From: Virgibacillus sp. 7505
GTDB lineage: Bacteria > Bacillota > Bacilli > Bacillales > Amphibacillaceae
Direction of reading: 5' to 3'
Assembly: GCF_002272135.1 (NCBI RefSeq)
Contig: NZ_NPBF01000021.1
Coordinates: 172,095 to 236,094 of the forward strand
DNA length: 64,000 bases
Positions 25,244-33,778 of the stretch are shown piece after piece (within the stretch, counting starts at the first letter, position 1; each line of letters begins with the position of its first letter). The notes beneath the pieces were generated by a model that had not been told where the DNA came from, searched no databases, and saw only the letters and a program-made list of their open reading frames with translations. The position numbers were made by a program, and so were the translations under genes.

Positions 25244-26596
25244 ATGCTATTTTCAAGTGATTTCCTATATGATGTATTCCCTGATGCTACGAAACAGCAG
25301 GAATTTACCATTGCTGAAGTGAATACCGATAGCAGGAAAGAAGCACCAAACAGTTTATTTGTCCCGATTAGAGGAAAACGCTTCGATGCGCATGCTTTTA
25401 TTGAGCAGGCAGTTGCGCAGGGGGCAGTCGCCTCTTTATGGGATAGATCATTGCCGATACCGGAAGCTGCTTCTAGTATTGTGCTGTTCTTGGTTGATGA
25501 TACGCTGGAAGCATTGCAAAAACTAGCTAAAGCACATCGCGAAGCAATTGATCCGATTGTTGTCGGCATCACCGGTTCAAACGGTAAAACGACTACAAAA
25601 GATTTAGTTGCCAGCGTGTTAAAAGAGAAATATGAAGTGTTGGCGACCAAAGGGAACCTGAATAATCATATCGGGTTGCCGCTCACTGTTTTATCTATGC
25701 AGCCTTCCTGTGAAGTGCTTGTTTTAGAAATGGGTATGAGTAACTTCGGTGAAATCGAGCTGTTGTCGCATATCGCACAGCCGGATTATGCAATCATCAC
25801 AAATATCGGGGAGTCGCATATCGAATTCCTTGGATCAAGGGAAGGCATTGCCAAGGCAAAGAGTGAGATTACAGCGGGTTTAGCTGAAGATGGCGTGTTG
25901 ATCATTGATGGAGATGAGCCTCTGCTTGCATTCCATCATGATAAGAAAACGACAATCACGTGCGGATTTGAAGATCATAATAAGCAGCAGCTCAAGATTG
26001 AGAAGACACTTGATGCAGCCACTGCTTTTTCGGTAAACGGTGAAAATTACACATTTTCTTTGCTTGGCGCGCATAATGTACGGAATGCAGGCTATGCGAT
26101 CGTACTAGGAAAAGAGCTGGGTGTCAGTCAGCAGCTTATACAGCAAGCATTGCATACTCCATCAATGACAGGAATGCGGATGGAGCAGCTTGCCGGGAAG
26201 AATGGAAGTAAAATCATCAACGATGCATATAACGCTTCTCCGACATCGATGAAAGCAGCAATTCAGACAGTACAGAGTCTGCCTTTTGCCAGACGTATTC
26301 TCGTGCTAGGCGATATCTATGAAATAGGGGATGAATCCAAAAGCTATCATCGGCAGATTGCAGAAGCTATCACCTCTGATACTACGCACGTATTTACGGT
26401 CGGTGAGGATTCGGATGAAATTACTGATGCATTAAAAGGTACATCGATTACAGCTGTTCACTTCACAGACAAGGATTCTTTGGCGGAAACAGTTCTGCAA
26501 TTGCTGCAGCCTGATACAATCGTCCTGCTGAAAGCATCACGCGGTATGAAACTGGAATCCATACTTGACACAATCGCTGTTATGGAAGAAAATTAA
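25244..26596 (+). CDS. murF: UDP-MurNAc-tripeptide:D-alanyl-D-alanine ligase
   Basis: ATP-dependent ligase that adds D-Ala-D-Ala to complete the UDP-MurNAc-pentapeptide. About 450 residues. Seen: N-terminal VNTDSRKEAPNSLFVPIRG, P-loop GITGSNGKTTTKDLV near 110, EMGMSNFGEIELLSHI near 160, NIGESHIEFLGSREGIAKAK near 185 and NDAYNASPTSMKAAI near 328 (C-terminal domain). The ATG at 25244 has 7-base spacing from AGGAG; the ATG at 25238 that overlaps the murE stop has only 1 base. Confidence 0.95.
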   Translation: MLFSSDFLYDVFPDATKQQEFTIAEVNTDSRKEAPNSLFVPIRGKRFDAHAFIEQAVAQGAVASLWDRSLPIPEAASSIVLFLVDDTLEALQKLAKAHREAIDPIVVGITGSNGKTTTKDLVASVLKEKYEVLATKGNLNNHIGLPLTVLSMQPSCEVLVLEMGMSNFGEIELLSHIAQPDYAIITNIGESHIEFLGSREGIAKAKSEITAGLAEDGVLIIDGDEPLLAFHHDKKTTITCGFEDHNKQQLKIEKTLDAATAFSVNGENYTFSLLGAHNVRNAGYAIVLGKELGVSQQLIQQALHTPSMTGMRMEQLAGKNGSKIINDAYNASPTSMKAAIQTVQSLPFARRILVLGDIYEIGDESKSYHRQIAEAITSDTTHVFTVGEDSDEITDALKGTSITAVHFTDKDSLAETVLQLLQPDTIVLLKASRGMKLESILDTIAVMEEN

Positions 26597-26676
26597 TAGC
26601 TGGTAATCAGAAACATGGCGTCACTGGCGCCAGGTAATACACTGGACGGGTGCTTTTTTAAAGGAGGAAAACATCA

Positions 26677-27657
26677 ATGAACGTGGCACTATTACTTGTG
26701 ACAATTGCAGTAGCATTCATCGTCACCGTCCTTATTTCTCCAATAATCATACCATTTCTACGCAGGTTGAAATTTGGTCAGAGTATTCGTGAGGAAGGAC
26801 CAAAATCCCATATGAAAAAGTCGGGTACACCGACAATGGGCGGCGTGATGATCATGATCAGCATTGTCGTATCTACATGGATCATGCATGCAATAGGCAA
26901 TATCCATATTAGCCTGGAAACGTGGCTGCTATTATTCGTATTGATCGGATACGGCTTGCTCGGATTCCTTGATGACTACATCAAAGTAGCAATGAAACGA
27001 AACCTTGGATTAACATCCAAGCAGAAAATGATTGGTCAGATCATTATCGCTATCGTTTTTTACGCACTGCTTCGATTTAATGATTTCGGTACGTACATAC
27101 AGATTCCGGGAACATCGATTCAGTGGGACCTCGGATGGGGTTATTTCTTCTTGATTCTTGTTATGCTTGTCGGCGCATCCAATGCCGTCAATTTGACAGA
27201 CGGACTGGACGGTCTCCTGGCAGGTACTGCTGCGATTGCGTTCGGAGCATTCGCTGTGGTGGCGTACTATGACGTCCAGCAAACACAAATTACTGTATTC
27301 TCTTTGGCAGTGGTCGGGGCTTTGCTAGGATTCCTTGTATTCAATGCGCATCCTGCGAAGGTATTTATGGGAGACACCGGATCACTTGGACTTGGCGGCG
27401 CAATTGCAGCCGTTGCCATACTCACTAAAATGGAGATTCTGCTGATTGTCATCGGCGGTGTCTTCGTTATCGAGACACTTTCCGTAATGATCCAGGTCAT
27501 TTCCTTCAAGACGACTGGAAAACGGGTATTCAAGATGAGCCCGCTTCACCATCACTATGAACTGTCTGGTTGGTCGGAATGGCGTGTCGTAACGACATTT
27601 TGGGCTGTAGGACTATTATTCGCTGTCATCGGTGTCTACATGAAGGTGGGATTATGA
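26677..27657 (+). CDS. mraY: Phospho-MurNAc-pentapeptide transferase MraY
   Basis: 326-residue integral membrane enzyme with ten helices that transfers phospho-MurNAc-pentapeptide to undecaprenyl phosphate, giving lipid I. Seen: [16 protein letters not shown] near residue 43, [10 protein letters not shown] near 94 (catalytic Asp pair), [12 protein letters not shown] near 168 and the [10 protein letters not shown] motif near 288. Strong AAAGGAGG site. In the 80-base gap after murF an imperfect hairpin before six T (around 26625-26660) may act as a weak attenuator; I do not call it. Confidence 0.97.
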   Translation: MNVALLLVTIAVAFIVTVLISPIIIPFLRRLKFGQSIREEGPKSHMKKSGTPTMGGVMIMISIVVSTWIMHAIGNIHISLETWLLLFVLIGYGLLGFLDDYIKVAMKRNLGLTSKQKMIGQIIIAIVFYALLRFNDFGTYIQIPGTSIQWDLGWGYFFLILVMLVGASNAVNLTDGLDGLLAGTAAIAFGAFAVVAYYDVQQTQITVFSLAVVGALLGFLVFNAHPAKVFMGDTGSLGLGGAIAAVAILTKMEILLIVIGGVFVIETLSVMIQVISFKTTGKRVFKMSPLHHHYELSGWSEWRVVTTFWAVGLLFAVIGVYMKVGL

Positions 27658-29009
27658 TGAGTGATTTTGAAACCAAATTCCCATATCAAAACGTGCTTGT
27701 ACTGGGCCTGGCAAAGAGTGGATTTGCTGCTGCCAGCACATTGCTTGCCCACGGACGCAACGTTCGGGTAAGTGATCTGAATACAACCAATCAAGAAGAA
27801 CTTGTCCAAATCCTCGAGCAAAAAGGTGCACAAGTGAGGCTTGGTGTGCAAGAAGTAGAACTTTTGGAAGATATTGATGTTTTGATTAAGAATCCAGGAA
27901 TTCGTTATGAGAATGTGATTGTACAAACAGCAATGGAAAGAAATATTCCAGTGCTGACGGAAGTCGAACTTGCTGGTTTGCTTCACAAGGGTACCCTGAT
28001 TGGTATTACCGGATCAAACGGTAAGACTACAACGACAACACTTGCTTATGAGATGCTCAAAGAGAGCCAGGTAAGTACGTTTGTTGCTGGTAATATCGGT
28101 ACAGCCGCATCCGAAGTTGCCGACAGGACGACAGAAGATGACCGGCTTGTTTTGGAGCTTTCATCTTTCCAGCTTCAAGGTATCGATCAGTTCCGTCCGA
28201 AAATAAGTGTTATGCTGAACATTTTTGAAGCACATTTGGATTATCACCATTCTCTTGAAAATTATGAACAAGCGAAAGCTAATATTTTCCGTAATCAAGA
28301 TGCAACTGACTATCTTGTTTATAATGCGGAGGATGAGCGGCTTCGTGATATCGTCAAAAATGCGAAAGCAACCCTTGTTCCTTTTTCAGGTTCCAGAAAG
28401 CTGGAAGATGGTGCATGGTATGATGATACTCATGTGTATTTCAAGGACGAACCGATAGCAGCATTAAAAGATATCCTGCTTGTCGGAGGCCATCAGCTGG
28501 AGAATATACTCGCTGCTTTAGCAGCTGCTAAGCTAGCCGGAGCGACTAACGAAGGTATTCAGCAAGTATTGAAGACTTTCTCAGGTGTTGAGCATCGGCT
28601 GCAGTATATAAAGCACATTAATGGCCGTGCATTTTATAACGACTCAAAAGCTACCAATATTTTGGCAACCTCAAAAGCATTGTCATCATTCGATCAGCCG
28701 ACAATCCTGCTTGCAGGAGGCTTGGATCGCGGTAACACGTTTGAGACACTTGTCCCATTCATGGAACATGTAAAAGCATTGATCGTGTTCGGTGAAACAG
28801 CTGAAAAATTGCGAGAGACTGCCTATATGGCCGGGATTGAACTAATTGAACATGCGAAGGATGTCAAAGAGGCAGCTGAAATTGCTTATCGCATCTCTCA
28901 GAGCGGCGATGTGATCCTTCTGTCTCCAGCATGTGCAAGCTGGGATCAGTACCGTACATTTGAAGAAAGAGGAGACATGTTTGTAGAAGCGGTGCATACA
29001 TTAGAGTAG
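27657..29009 (+). CDS. murD: UDP-N-acetylmuramoylalanine:D-glutamate ligase
   Basis: 450-residue Mur ligase that adds D-glutamate to UDP-MurNAc-L-Ala. Seen: N-terminal NVLVLGLAKSGFAAASTLLA, P-loop GITGSNGKTTTTTLAYEML near residue 116, LELSSFQLQGI near 160, NIFEAHLDYHHS near 185, and YNDSKATNILATSKAL near 323. The ATG at 27657 overlaps the mraY stop (TGATG) with AAGGTGGG 6 bases before it. Its 3' end contains a sigma-E-type -10 for spoVE. Confidence 0.96.
   Translation: MSDFETKFPYQNVLVLGLAKSGFAAASTLLAHGRNVRVSDLNTTNQEELVQILEQKGAQVRLGVQEVELLEDIDVLIKNPGIRYENVIVQTAMERNIPVLTEVELAGLLHKGTLIGITGSNGKTTTTTLAYEMLKESQVSTFVAGNIGTAASEVADRTTEDDRLVLELSSFQLQGIDQFRPKISVMLNIFEAHLDYHHSLENYEQAKANIFRNQDATDYLVYNAEDERLRDIVKNAKATLVPFSGSRKLEDGAWYDDTHVYFKDEPIAALKDILLVGGHQLENILAALAAAKLAGATNEGIQQVLKTFSGVEHRLQYIKHINGRAFYNDSKATNILATSKALSSFDQPTILLAGGLDRGNTFETLVPFMEHVKALIVFGETAEKLRETAYMAGIELIEHAKDVKEAAEIAYRISQSGDVILLSPACASWDQYRTFEERGDMFVEAVHTLE
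28995..29002 (+). promoter_or_regulatory. Candidate sigma-E promoter of spoVE inside the murD 3' end
   Basis: CATACATT at the end of murD matches the sigma-E -10 consensus exactly; ACATGTT 13 bases upstream (28975-28981) is a fair -35. B. subtilis spoVE is also read from sigma-E promoters just upstream of it. Confidence 0.5.
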
Positions 29010-29046
29010 GGGCTTGTCCTGCTCAGCCGCTTCGCTGCATGCGGAC

Positions 29047-29078
29047 CCCCAATTCCAATCCAAGGAAATGGGGTTTTT
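29047..29078 (+). terminator. Terminator-like hairpin over the spoVE ribosome site
   Basis: CCCCAATTCC / GGAAATGGGG (9 of 10 pairs, 7-base loop) followed by TTTTTC, two bases before the spoVE TTG start. The right arm contains AAGGAAATGGGG, the only ribosome-site-like sequence. It could terminate murD readthrough or block spoVE translation. Confidence 0.55.
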
Positions 29079-29080
29079 CT

Positions 29081-30184
29081 TTGCGTAAATCTAATCTCCC
29101 GAAGACGGACTGGCTATTGCTCTTCTCTATCGGAGGCCTGCTGACAATCGGTATCATCATGGTGTATAGTGCTTCTGCTGTATGGGCGGAATATAAATTT
29201 GACGATAGCTTCTTTTTTGCCAAGCGGCAGCTATTGTTCGCCGGTGTTGGTTTAGGGGCTATGCTGGTCATTTCCAGGTTGCATTATGAGATTTGGCGGA
29301 AATATGCGAAGGTTTTACTGTTGATTTGCTTTATTTTGCTTATTGCCGTCTTGATTCCCGGAGTCGGATTGGTCCGTGGTGGTGCAAGAAGCTGGATCGG
29401 GGTAGGGGCCTTCAGTATCCAGCCTTCTGAATTCACAAAGCTGGGCTTGATAATCTATTTAGCTGTATATCTTTCGGCCAAGCAGAAATATATAACTTCC
29501 TTGAAGCAAGGATTTCTGCCTTCGCTCTTGCTCGTTTTTACAGCTTTCGGAATGATTATGCTCCAGCCGGATCTTGGCACAGGTGTTGTTCTAGTACTTA
29601 CTTGTATGGTGATGATTTTAGTTAGCGGAGCCAGAATCTCCCACTTCGTCGGTCTCGGTATTTTAGGACTAGGTGCTTTCGCAGCACTCATTTTGTCTGC
29701 GCCATATCGTATACAGCGCATTACTGCTTTCCTTGATCCTTGGGAGGATCCATTAGGGGAAGGATTCCAGATCATCCAATCTCTATATGCGATTGGTCCA
29801 GGTGGATTGATGGGACTCGGCTTAGGCAACAGTCTGCAAAAATTCTTCTATCTTCCGGAGCCGCAGACAGATTTCATTTTTGCCATTCTGGCAGAGGAGC
29901 TTGGCTTCATCGGAGGTGCTGGCGTTATGCTTCTCTTCCTGCTGTTTCTGTGGCGAGGCATTCAAGTAGCTCTTCGCGCGCCTGATGGCTTTAGCAGTCT
30001 GCTGGCATTAGGCATCACTGGTATGATAGCTATCCAATGTATGATTAACATCAGTGTAGTAATAGGGTTGATCCCGGTTACTGGTATCACACTGCCGTTT
30101 TTAAGCTACGGAGGATCATCGCTTACACTTACGCTGAGCTCAGTTGGTATCCTTCTGAATGTCAGCAGGTATAGCAAACTCTGA
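29081..30184 (+). CDS. spoVE: Stage V sporulation protein SpoVE (SEDS glycosyltransferase)
   Basis: SEDS-family (FtsW/RodA/SpoVE) membrane peptidoglycan polymerase with about ten helices. Closest in my reading to SpoVE: MVYSASAVWAEYKFDDSFFF, IPGVGLVRGGARSWIGVGAF, QPDLGTG, WEDPLGEGFQIIQSLYA and LPEPQTDFIFAILAEELGF follow B. subtilis SpoVE almost word for word. It pairs with SpoVD for cortex synthesis. With TTG at 29081 the protein is 367 residues, the B. subtilis SpoVE length; an ATG at 29039 would add 14 residues without a ribosome site. In B. subtilis murG and murB follow; here they are absent. Confidence 0.9.
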   Translation: MRKSNLPKTDWLLLFSIGGLLTIGIIMVYSASAVWAEYKFDDSFFFAKRQLLFAGVGLGAMLVISRLHYEIWRKYAKVLLLICFILLIAVLIPGVGLVRGGARSWIGVGAFSIQPSEFTKLGLIIYLAVYLSAKQKYITSLKQGFLPSLLLVFTAFGMIMLQPDLGTGVVLVLTCMVMILVSGARISHFVGLGILGLGAFAALILSAPYRIQRITAFLDPWEDPLGEGFQIIQSLYAIGPGGLMGLGLGNSLQKFFYLPEPQTDFIFAILAEELGFIGGAGVMLLFLLFLWRGIQVALRAPDGFSSLLALGITGMIAIQCMINISVVIGLIPVTGITLPFLSYGGSSLTLTLSSVGILLNVSRYSKL

Positions 30185-30289
30185 AGAATTCGACGATCAC
30201 TAGACTAACGAACAAGTTAGATTCGATATGCACCGATAAAAAGGTGGATTTGAAAAAGTAATATATTAAAAATTTTTAGATAATTCTTA

Positions 30290-30318
30290 TTGACTTTTTT
30301 TAGCAACGCACGTATCAT
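30290..30318 (+). promoter_or_regulatory. Sigma-A promoter of the S-box operon
   Basis: TTGACT (30290-30295), 17-base spacer, TATCAT (30313-30318). The start point would fall near 30325, just ahead of the riboswitch aptamer. Confidence 0.75.
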
Positions 30319-30339
30319 TATAAACAATTTCATACAGTT

Positions 30340-30497
30340 CTTATCAAGAGAAGCCGAGGGACTGGCCCGATGAAGCTTCAGCAACCTCTGACTAAGTCAG
30401 AAAGGTGCTAAATCCAGCAAGATTAATTTCTTGGAAGATAAGAGTGCGGGCGATTATATCAAGCTCTCTTTTCTTCGGAAAAGAGAGCTTTTTTTCG
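30340..30497 (+). ncRNA. SAM-I (S-box) riboswitch with terminator
   Basis: Aptamer at about 30340-30443: P1 arms CTTATC / GATAAG, the conserved core AGAGAAGCCGAGGGACTGGC, CCCGATGAAGCTTCAGCAACC with its kink-turn, and AAAGGTGCTAAATCCAGCAA. A strong intrinsic terminator follows: AAGCTCTCTTTT / AAAAGAGAGCTT (30461-30492) and a T run. Known role: bound SAM favours the terminator, so the operon is on when SAM, and hence methionine and cysteine supply, is low. The rest of the 350-base gap before it (30185-30289) shows nothing else. Confidence 0.95.
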
Positions 30498-30534
30498 TTT
30501 AGTCACTCTACTACAGAAAAAGGAGAAATGAAAA

Positions 30535-31086
30535 TTGACTGACATTATTATTTTATCAGGAAGCCCGTCCAAACATTCCAGGTCTCAGCTGGCTGCTAAT
30601 TATGCAGGTAAACTGGCTGAAGAGCAAGGTTTCACCGTCAAGGAAATCAGTGTTACCGATTTTACGCCGGAGGATTTAATTTATGCAAGATTCGACAGCC
30701 CTGCAATTGTGCGGGCAGGTCATGCTGTCAGCGGCGCGAAAGGCTTAATCATTGCTTCGCCTGTATATAAAGCAGCATATACAGGCGTGCTGAAAGCATT
30801 GCTTGATTTATTGCCTCAAGATGCATTTAAGCACAAGCCCGTACTTCCGATCATGACAGGAGGCAGCCCGGCTCATTTGTTAGCGATAGATTATGCGCTA
30901 AAGCCCTTGATTGCGAATCTTAAGGGAGAGCCTTTACAGGGAGTATATTTGTGCGATCACCATATCAACAAGGAGAATCCTGATCAACCAGTGGCAGATG
31001 CAGAAACAGGTATAAGGATTAACACGCAAGCTAATCAGCTTGTTGAGGCGATTCGCCGAAATCACTCTATCAGTATCGCAAAGTAA
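30535..31086 (+). CDS. ssuE: NADPH-dependent FMN reductase (SsuE-like)
   Basis: 183-residue flavodoxin-like FMN reductase that would supply reduced FMN to the two flavin monooxygenases encoded downstream. Seen: flavin-phosphate loop SGSPSKHSRSQLAANYAG near residue 7, and SPVYKAAYTGVLKALLDLLP near 78, diagnostic of the SsuE/MsuE group. TTG start with AAAGGAG about 9 bases upstream. First gene after the S-box, 38 bases after its terminator. The symbol denotes family, not proven alkanesulfonate function. In the Dsz system this is the role of DszD. Confidence 0.85.
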   Translation: MTDIIILSGSPSKHSRSQLAANYAGKLAEEQGFTVKEISVTDFTPEDLIYARFDSPAIVRAGHAVSGAKGLIIASPVYKAAYTGVLKALLDLLPQDAFKHKPVLPIMTGGSPAHLLAIDYALKPLIANLKGEPLQGVYLCDHHINKENPDQPVADAETGIRINTQANQLVEAIRRNHSISIAK

Positions 31087-31098
31087 AGGAGGGAAGTA

Positions 31099-32364
31099 AT
31101 GAAAGCAACGAAAACGTTGTTCGGTATACCAGTTCAAGTCATTGGCGGGTTGCTTGCGATTTTGTTTTTCATGACTGGGGATGGCATCGAACAGGCATTC
31201 CTGTCCAAGTATGTTGTCGACATTGGCTTCACTACCAATCAGTCAGCTATCATGTTCAGTGCTTATGGGATCGTGCTTACACTGGCTTCCTGGCTGGCTG
31301 GTGTTCTAGGAGAAGTCATCGGACCTCGGAAAACGATGCTGATTGGGCTTGTGACGTGGGTTGTTTTTGAAGTCGGCTTTCTGTATCTGGGGCTTTACAT
31401 GGAAAGCTTTACTATGATGGTGCTTATGTACGGATTGCGCGGTTTTGGCTACCCGCTGTTTGCTTTCGCTTTTATTGTCTGGATTGCCTACCGTACGGAA
31501 AAGCAAAAGCTTGCAACAGCAATGGGATGGTTCTTCTTTATGTTTGCTGGGGGAATTGGTTTTCTTGGCTCCTATTATCCGAGTATTTTACTGCCATACA
31601 TCGGAGAAATGGCCACATTGTGGAGCTCGCTTATTTGGATCATCCTTGGTGGAATTTTAGGTGTCGCATTAGTCGATGACAAAGATCGCCAGGGAGTCAG
31701 GATTCAGGATCAAAGCCGGGGAAATAAATGGGCAGAAGCACTTAAAGGCATCACGATTCTTTGGGAGAGTCCTCGCGTTGCTGCTGGAGGTCTGCTTCGG
31801 ACAATCAATACAGCAGGATGGTATGGTTTCGTAGTTGTGATGCCTGGATTTTTCACAAGTTTCCTGGATATTTCGACAAGTCAGTGGCTCCAGCTTTGGG
31901 CAATTCAGTCCATCAGCAATATGGCGGCAGGGGTGTTGTTTGGAATGATAGGTGACCGAATCGGCTGGGTCAAGGTAGTCCGTTGGTTTGGCTGTGTGGG
32001 AGCAGCTATTTGTTCTTTGCTTTACTACTATATCCCGGCAGCATTCGGAGCAAATATCCCTCTTCTAATGCTGAACGCTATTCTTTTCGGTGCTGCAATA
32101 GCAGCTTTTGTTCCGCTGTCTGCTATATTGCCGACGCTTGCTCCAGCTAATCGCGGTGCAGCGATCTCGGTACTTAATTTAGGTGCTGGAGCCAGTCAGT
32201 TTCTGGGACCGGTGCTTGTCGGAGTACTGAATAACTACTTAGGAATCATCGGTGTGGTATGGGGATTTGCCATTTTATATGCACTTAGTTTTCTGTTAAC
32301 ACCATTTCTAACCCCTGCTTCGAAAGCACAAATACATGCCTCAGAAGAGCTTGCTGTCAGATAA
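31099..32364 (+). CDS. MFS transporter of the polyol-permease (RbtT/DalT/CsbX) type
   Basis: 421-residue major facilitator with about 12 helices. Seen: GDGIEQAFLSKYVVDIGF in helix 1, LTLASWLAGVLGEVIGPRKTMLIG (loop 2-3 MFS motif GxxxxxxGPRK), YGLRGFGYPLFAFAF and the mid-protein cytoplasmic loop DDKDRQGVRIQDQS. My family placement rests on these N-terminal motifs, which resemble ribitol/arabitol permeases and CsbX; the substrate cannot be read. Because it sits inside an S-box operon between three redox enzymes, I infer import of an organosulfur substrate or export of a product. 12 bases after ssuE, with AAAGGAGGG. Confidence 0.78.
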   Translation: MKATKTLFGIPVQVIGGLLAILFFMTGDGIEQAFLSKYVVDIGFTTNQSAIMFSAYGIVLTLASWLAGVLGEVIGPRKTMLIGLVTWVVFEVGFLYLGLYMESFTMMVLMYGLRGFGYPLFAFAFIVWIAYRTEKQKLATAMGWFFFMFAGGIGFLGSYYPSILLPYIGEMATLWSSLIWIILGGILGVALVDDKDRQGVRIQDQSRGNKWAEALKGITILWESPRVAAGGLLRTINTAGWYGFVVVMPGFFTSFLDISTSQWLQLWAIQSISNMAAGVLFGMIGDRIGWVKVVRWFGCVGAAICSLLYYYIPAAFGANIPLLMLNAILFGAAIAAFVPLSAILPTLAPANRGAAISVLNLGAGASQFLGPVLVGVLNNYLGIIGVVWGFAILYALSFLLTPFLTPASKAQIHASEELAVR

Positions 32365-32382
32365 CTAAAGGAGGATTTTCAA

Positions 32383-33774
32383 ATGACAAACAAACGGATC
32401 TTTTTGAACGCTTTTGATATGAATTGCGTTGGACATCAATCACCTGGGTTATGGACACATCCTGATGATCAGGCACATCGTTACAAGGACTTGGAGTATT
32501 GGACAGAGCTTGCGCAGCTATTGGAGCGCGGGCGGTTTGATGCGTTGTTTTTAGCAGATGTACTCGGAACATATGATGTGTATCAAAACTCCCGGGATGG
32601 AGCAGTCCGTCAAGCAGCACAAGTGCCGGTGAATGATCCGCTGCTTGTCGTGCCGGCGATGGCCCAAGTCACAAAGCATTTGGGTTTTGGTGTCACGGCA
32701 TCCGTTACGTATGAGCACCCATACAGCTTTGCGCGTCGTGTATCTACTCTGGATCATTTGACGAAAGGCCGTGTCGGCTGGAATATTGTTACCTCCTATT
32801 TAGAAAGTGCAGCAAGGAACCTTGGGTTGGATACGCAAGTCAAACATGACGAGCGTTATAACATTGCAGAGGAATACGTAGAAGTCTGCTATAAGCTTTG
32901 GGAGGGCAGTTGGGAAGACGGTGCAGTTGTTCGTGATACAGAGAGAAAAGTGTACACTGACCCAGAAAAGGTGCATGATATCCACCACAACGGTACTTAT
33001 TATACTGTGCCGGGAGCACATCTGTCCGAACCTTCTCCACAGCGGACGCCAGTGCTTTTCCAGGCGGGATCATCGTCTAAGGGCCGATCATTTGCTGCTA
33101 AGCATGCCGAATGTGTCTTTATAAGCACCCCCACAGTTACTGTGACAAAAAGCTATGTAGACAAGCTGCGAGAAGAAGCGAAGCGCCAAGGACGTGACCC
33201 CGAAGAGATAAAAGTGATGAGTCTCTTTACTCCGATAGTGGCCGAGACAGAAGAAGCTGCACAGGAAAAACTGGCAGAATATCGAAGTCATGCAAGCTAT
33301 GAAGGAGGTCTGGTACTGCTGGGTGGATGGACCGGCATTGATTTTTCCGAATATGATCCGGACGAAGAGCTTCGTTTCGTTGAGAATGAATCGATCCATT
33401 CAGCCGTGGAGACGTTCACGAAGATTGATCCAAATAAAAAATGGACTGTCCGTGAAGTGGCCGAATTTGTAGGTGTAGGAGGAATTGGTCCGGTAGTCGC
33501 CGGAACACCGGTCCAAGTGGCTGATGCAATGGAAGAGTGGATTGAACAGACTGGCGTCGATGGGTTTAATATAGCATACGCAGTGACTCCTGGAACCTTT
33601 AAAGATCTTGCAGATTATGTGGTGCCGATTTTGCAGGAGCGGGGCAGAATCAGAAAGGATTATGAAGGCGATACATTACGCGAGAATTTGAGCGGAAATA
33701 AGAGACTGCCAGTTCATCACCCAGCACGCCAGATCGGGCGAGCAGTTCAAGAACAAGGAAAGCAAACGGTGTAA
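32383..33774 (+). CDS. NtaA/SnaA/DszA-family FMN-dependent monooxygenase
   Basis: 463-residue luciferase-like TIM-barrel enzyme. Seen: LNAFDMNCVGHQSPGLW at the start, ERGRFDALFLADVLGTYDVY near residue 48, HPYSFARRVSTLDHLTKGRVGWNIVTSY near 110-137 and HDERYNIAEEYVEVCYKLWEG near 150-170, all hallmarks of the group that contains DszA (sulfone), DmoA (dimethyl sulfide), NtaA (nitrilotriacetate) and B. subtilis YxeK/YtnJ (S-substituted cysteines). It uses reduced FMN and O2; cleavage of a C-S bond is likely from its S-box control, but the substrate is not known. AAAGGAGG site, 18 bases after the transporter gene. Confidence 0.88.
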   Translation: MTNKRIFLNAFDMNCVGHQSPGLWTHPDDQAHRYKDLEYWTELAQLLERGRFDALFLADVLGTYDVYQNSRDGAVRQAAQVPVNDPLLVVPAMAQVTKHLGFGVTASVTYEHPYSFARRVSTLDHLTKGRVGWNIVTSYLESAARNLGLDTQVKHDERYNIAEEYVEVCYKLWEGSWEDGAVVRDTERKVYTDPEKVHDIHHNGTYYTVPGAHLSEPSPQRTPVLFQAGSSSKGRSFAAKHAECVFISTPTVTVTKSYVDKLREEAKRQGRDPEEIKVMSLFTPIVAETEEAAQEKLAEYRSHASYEGGLVLLGGWTGIDFSEYDPDEELRFVENESIHSAVETFTKIDPNKKWTVREVAEFVGVGGIGPVVAGTPVQVADAMEEWIEQTGVDGFNIAYAVTPGTFKDLADYVVPILQERGRIRKDYEGDTLRENLSGNKRLPVHHPARQIGRAVQEQGKQTV

Positions 33775-33778
33775 AGTC

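Noticed and set aside
26625..26660. Terminator between murF and mraY
   Set aside because: Only an imperfect, bulged stem can be drawn before the six T; not strong enough to call.
29039..29080. Earlier ATG start for spoVE
   Set aside because: No ribosome site, and the added residues come from the hairpin; the TTG gives the B. subtilis SpoVE length.
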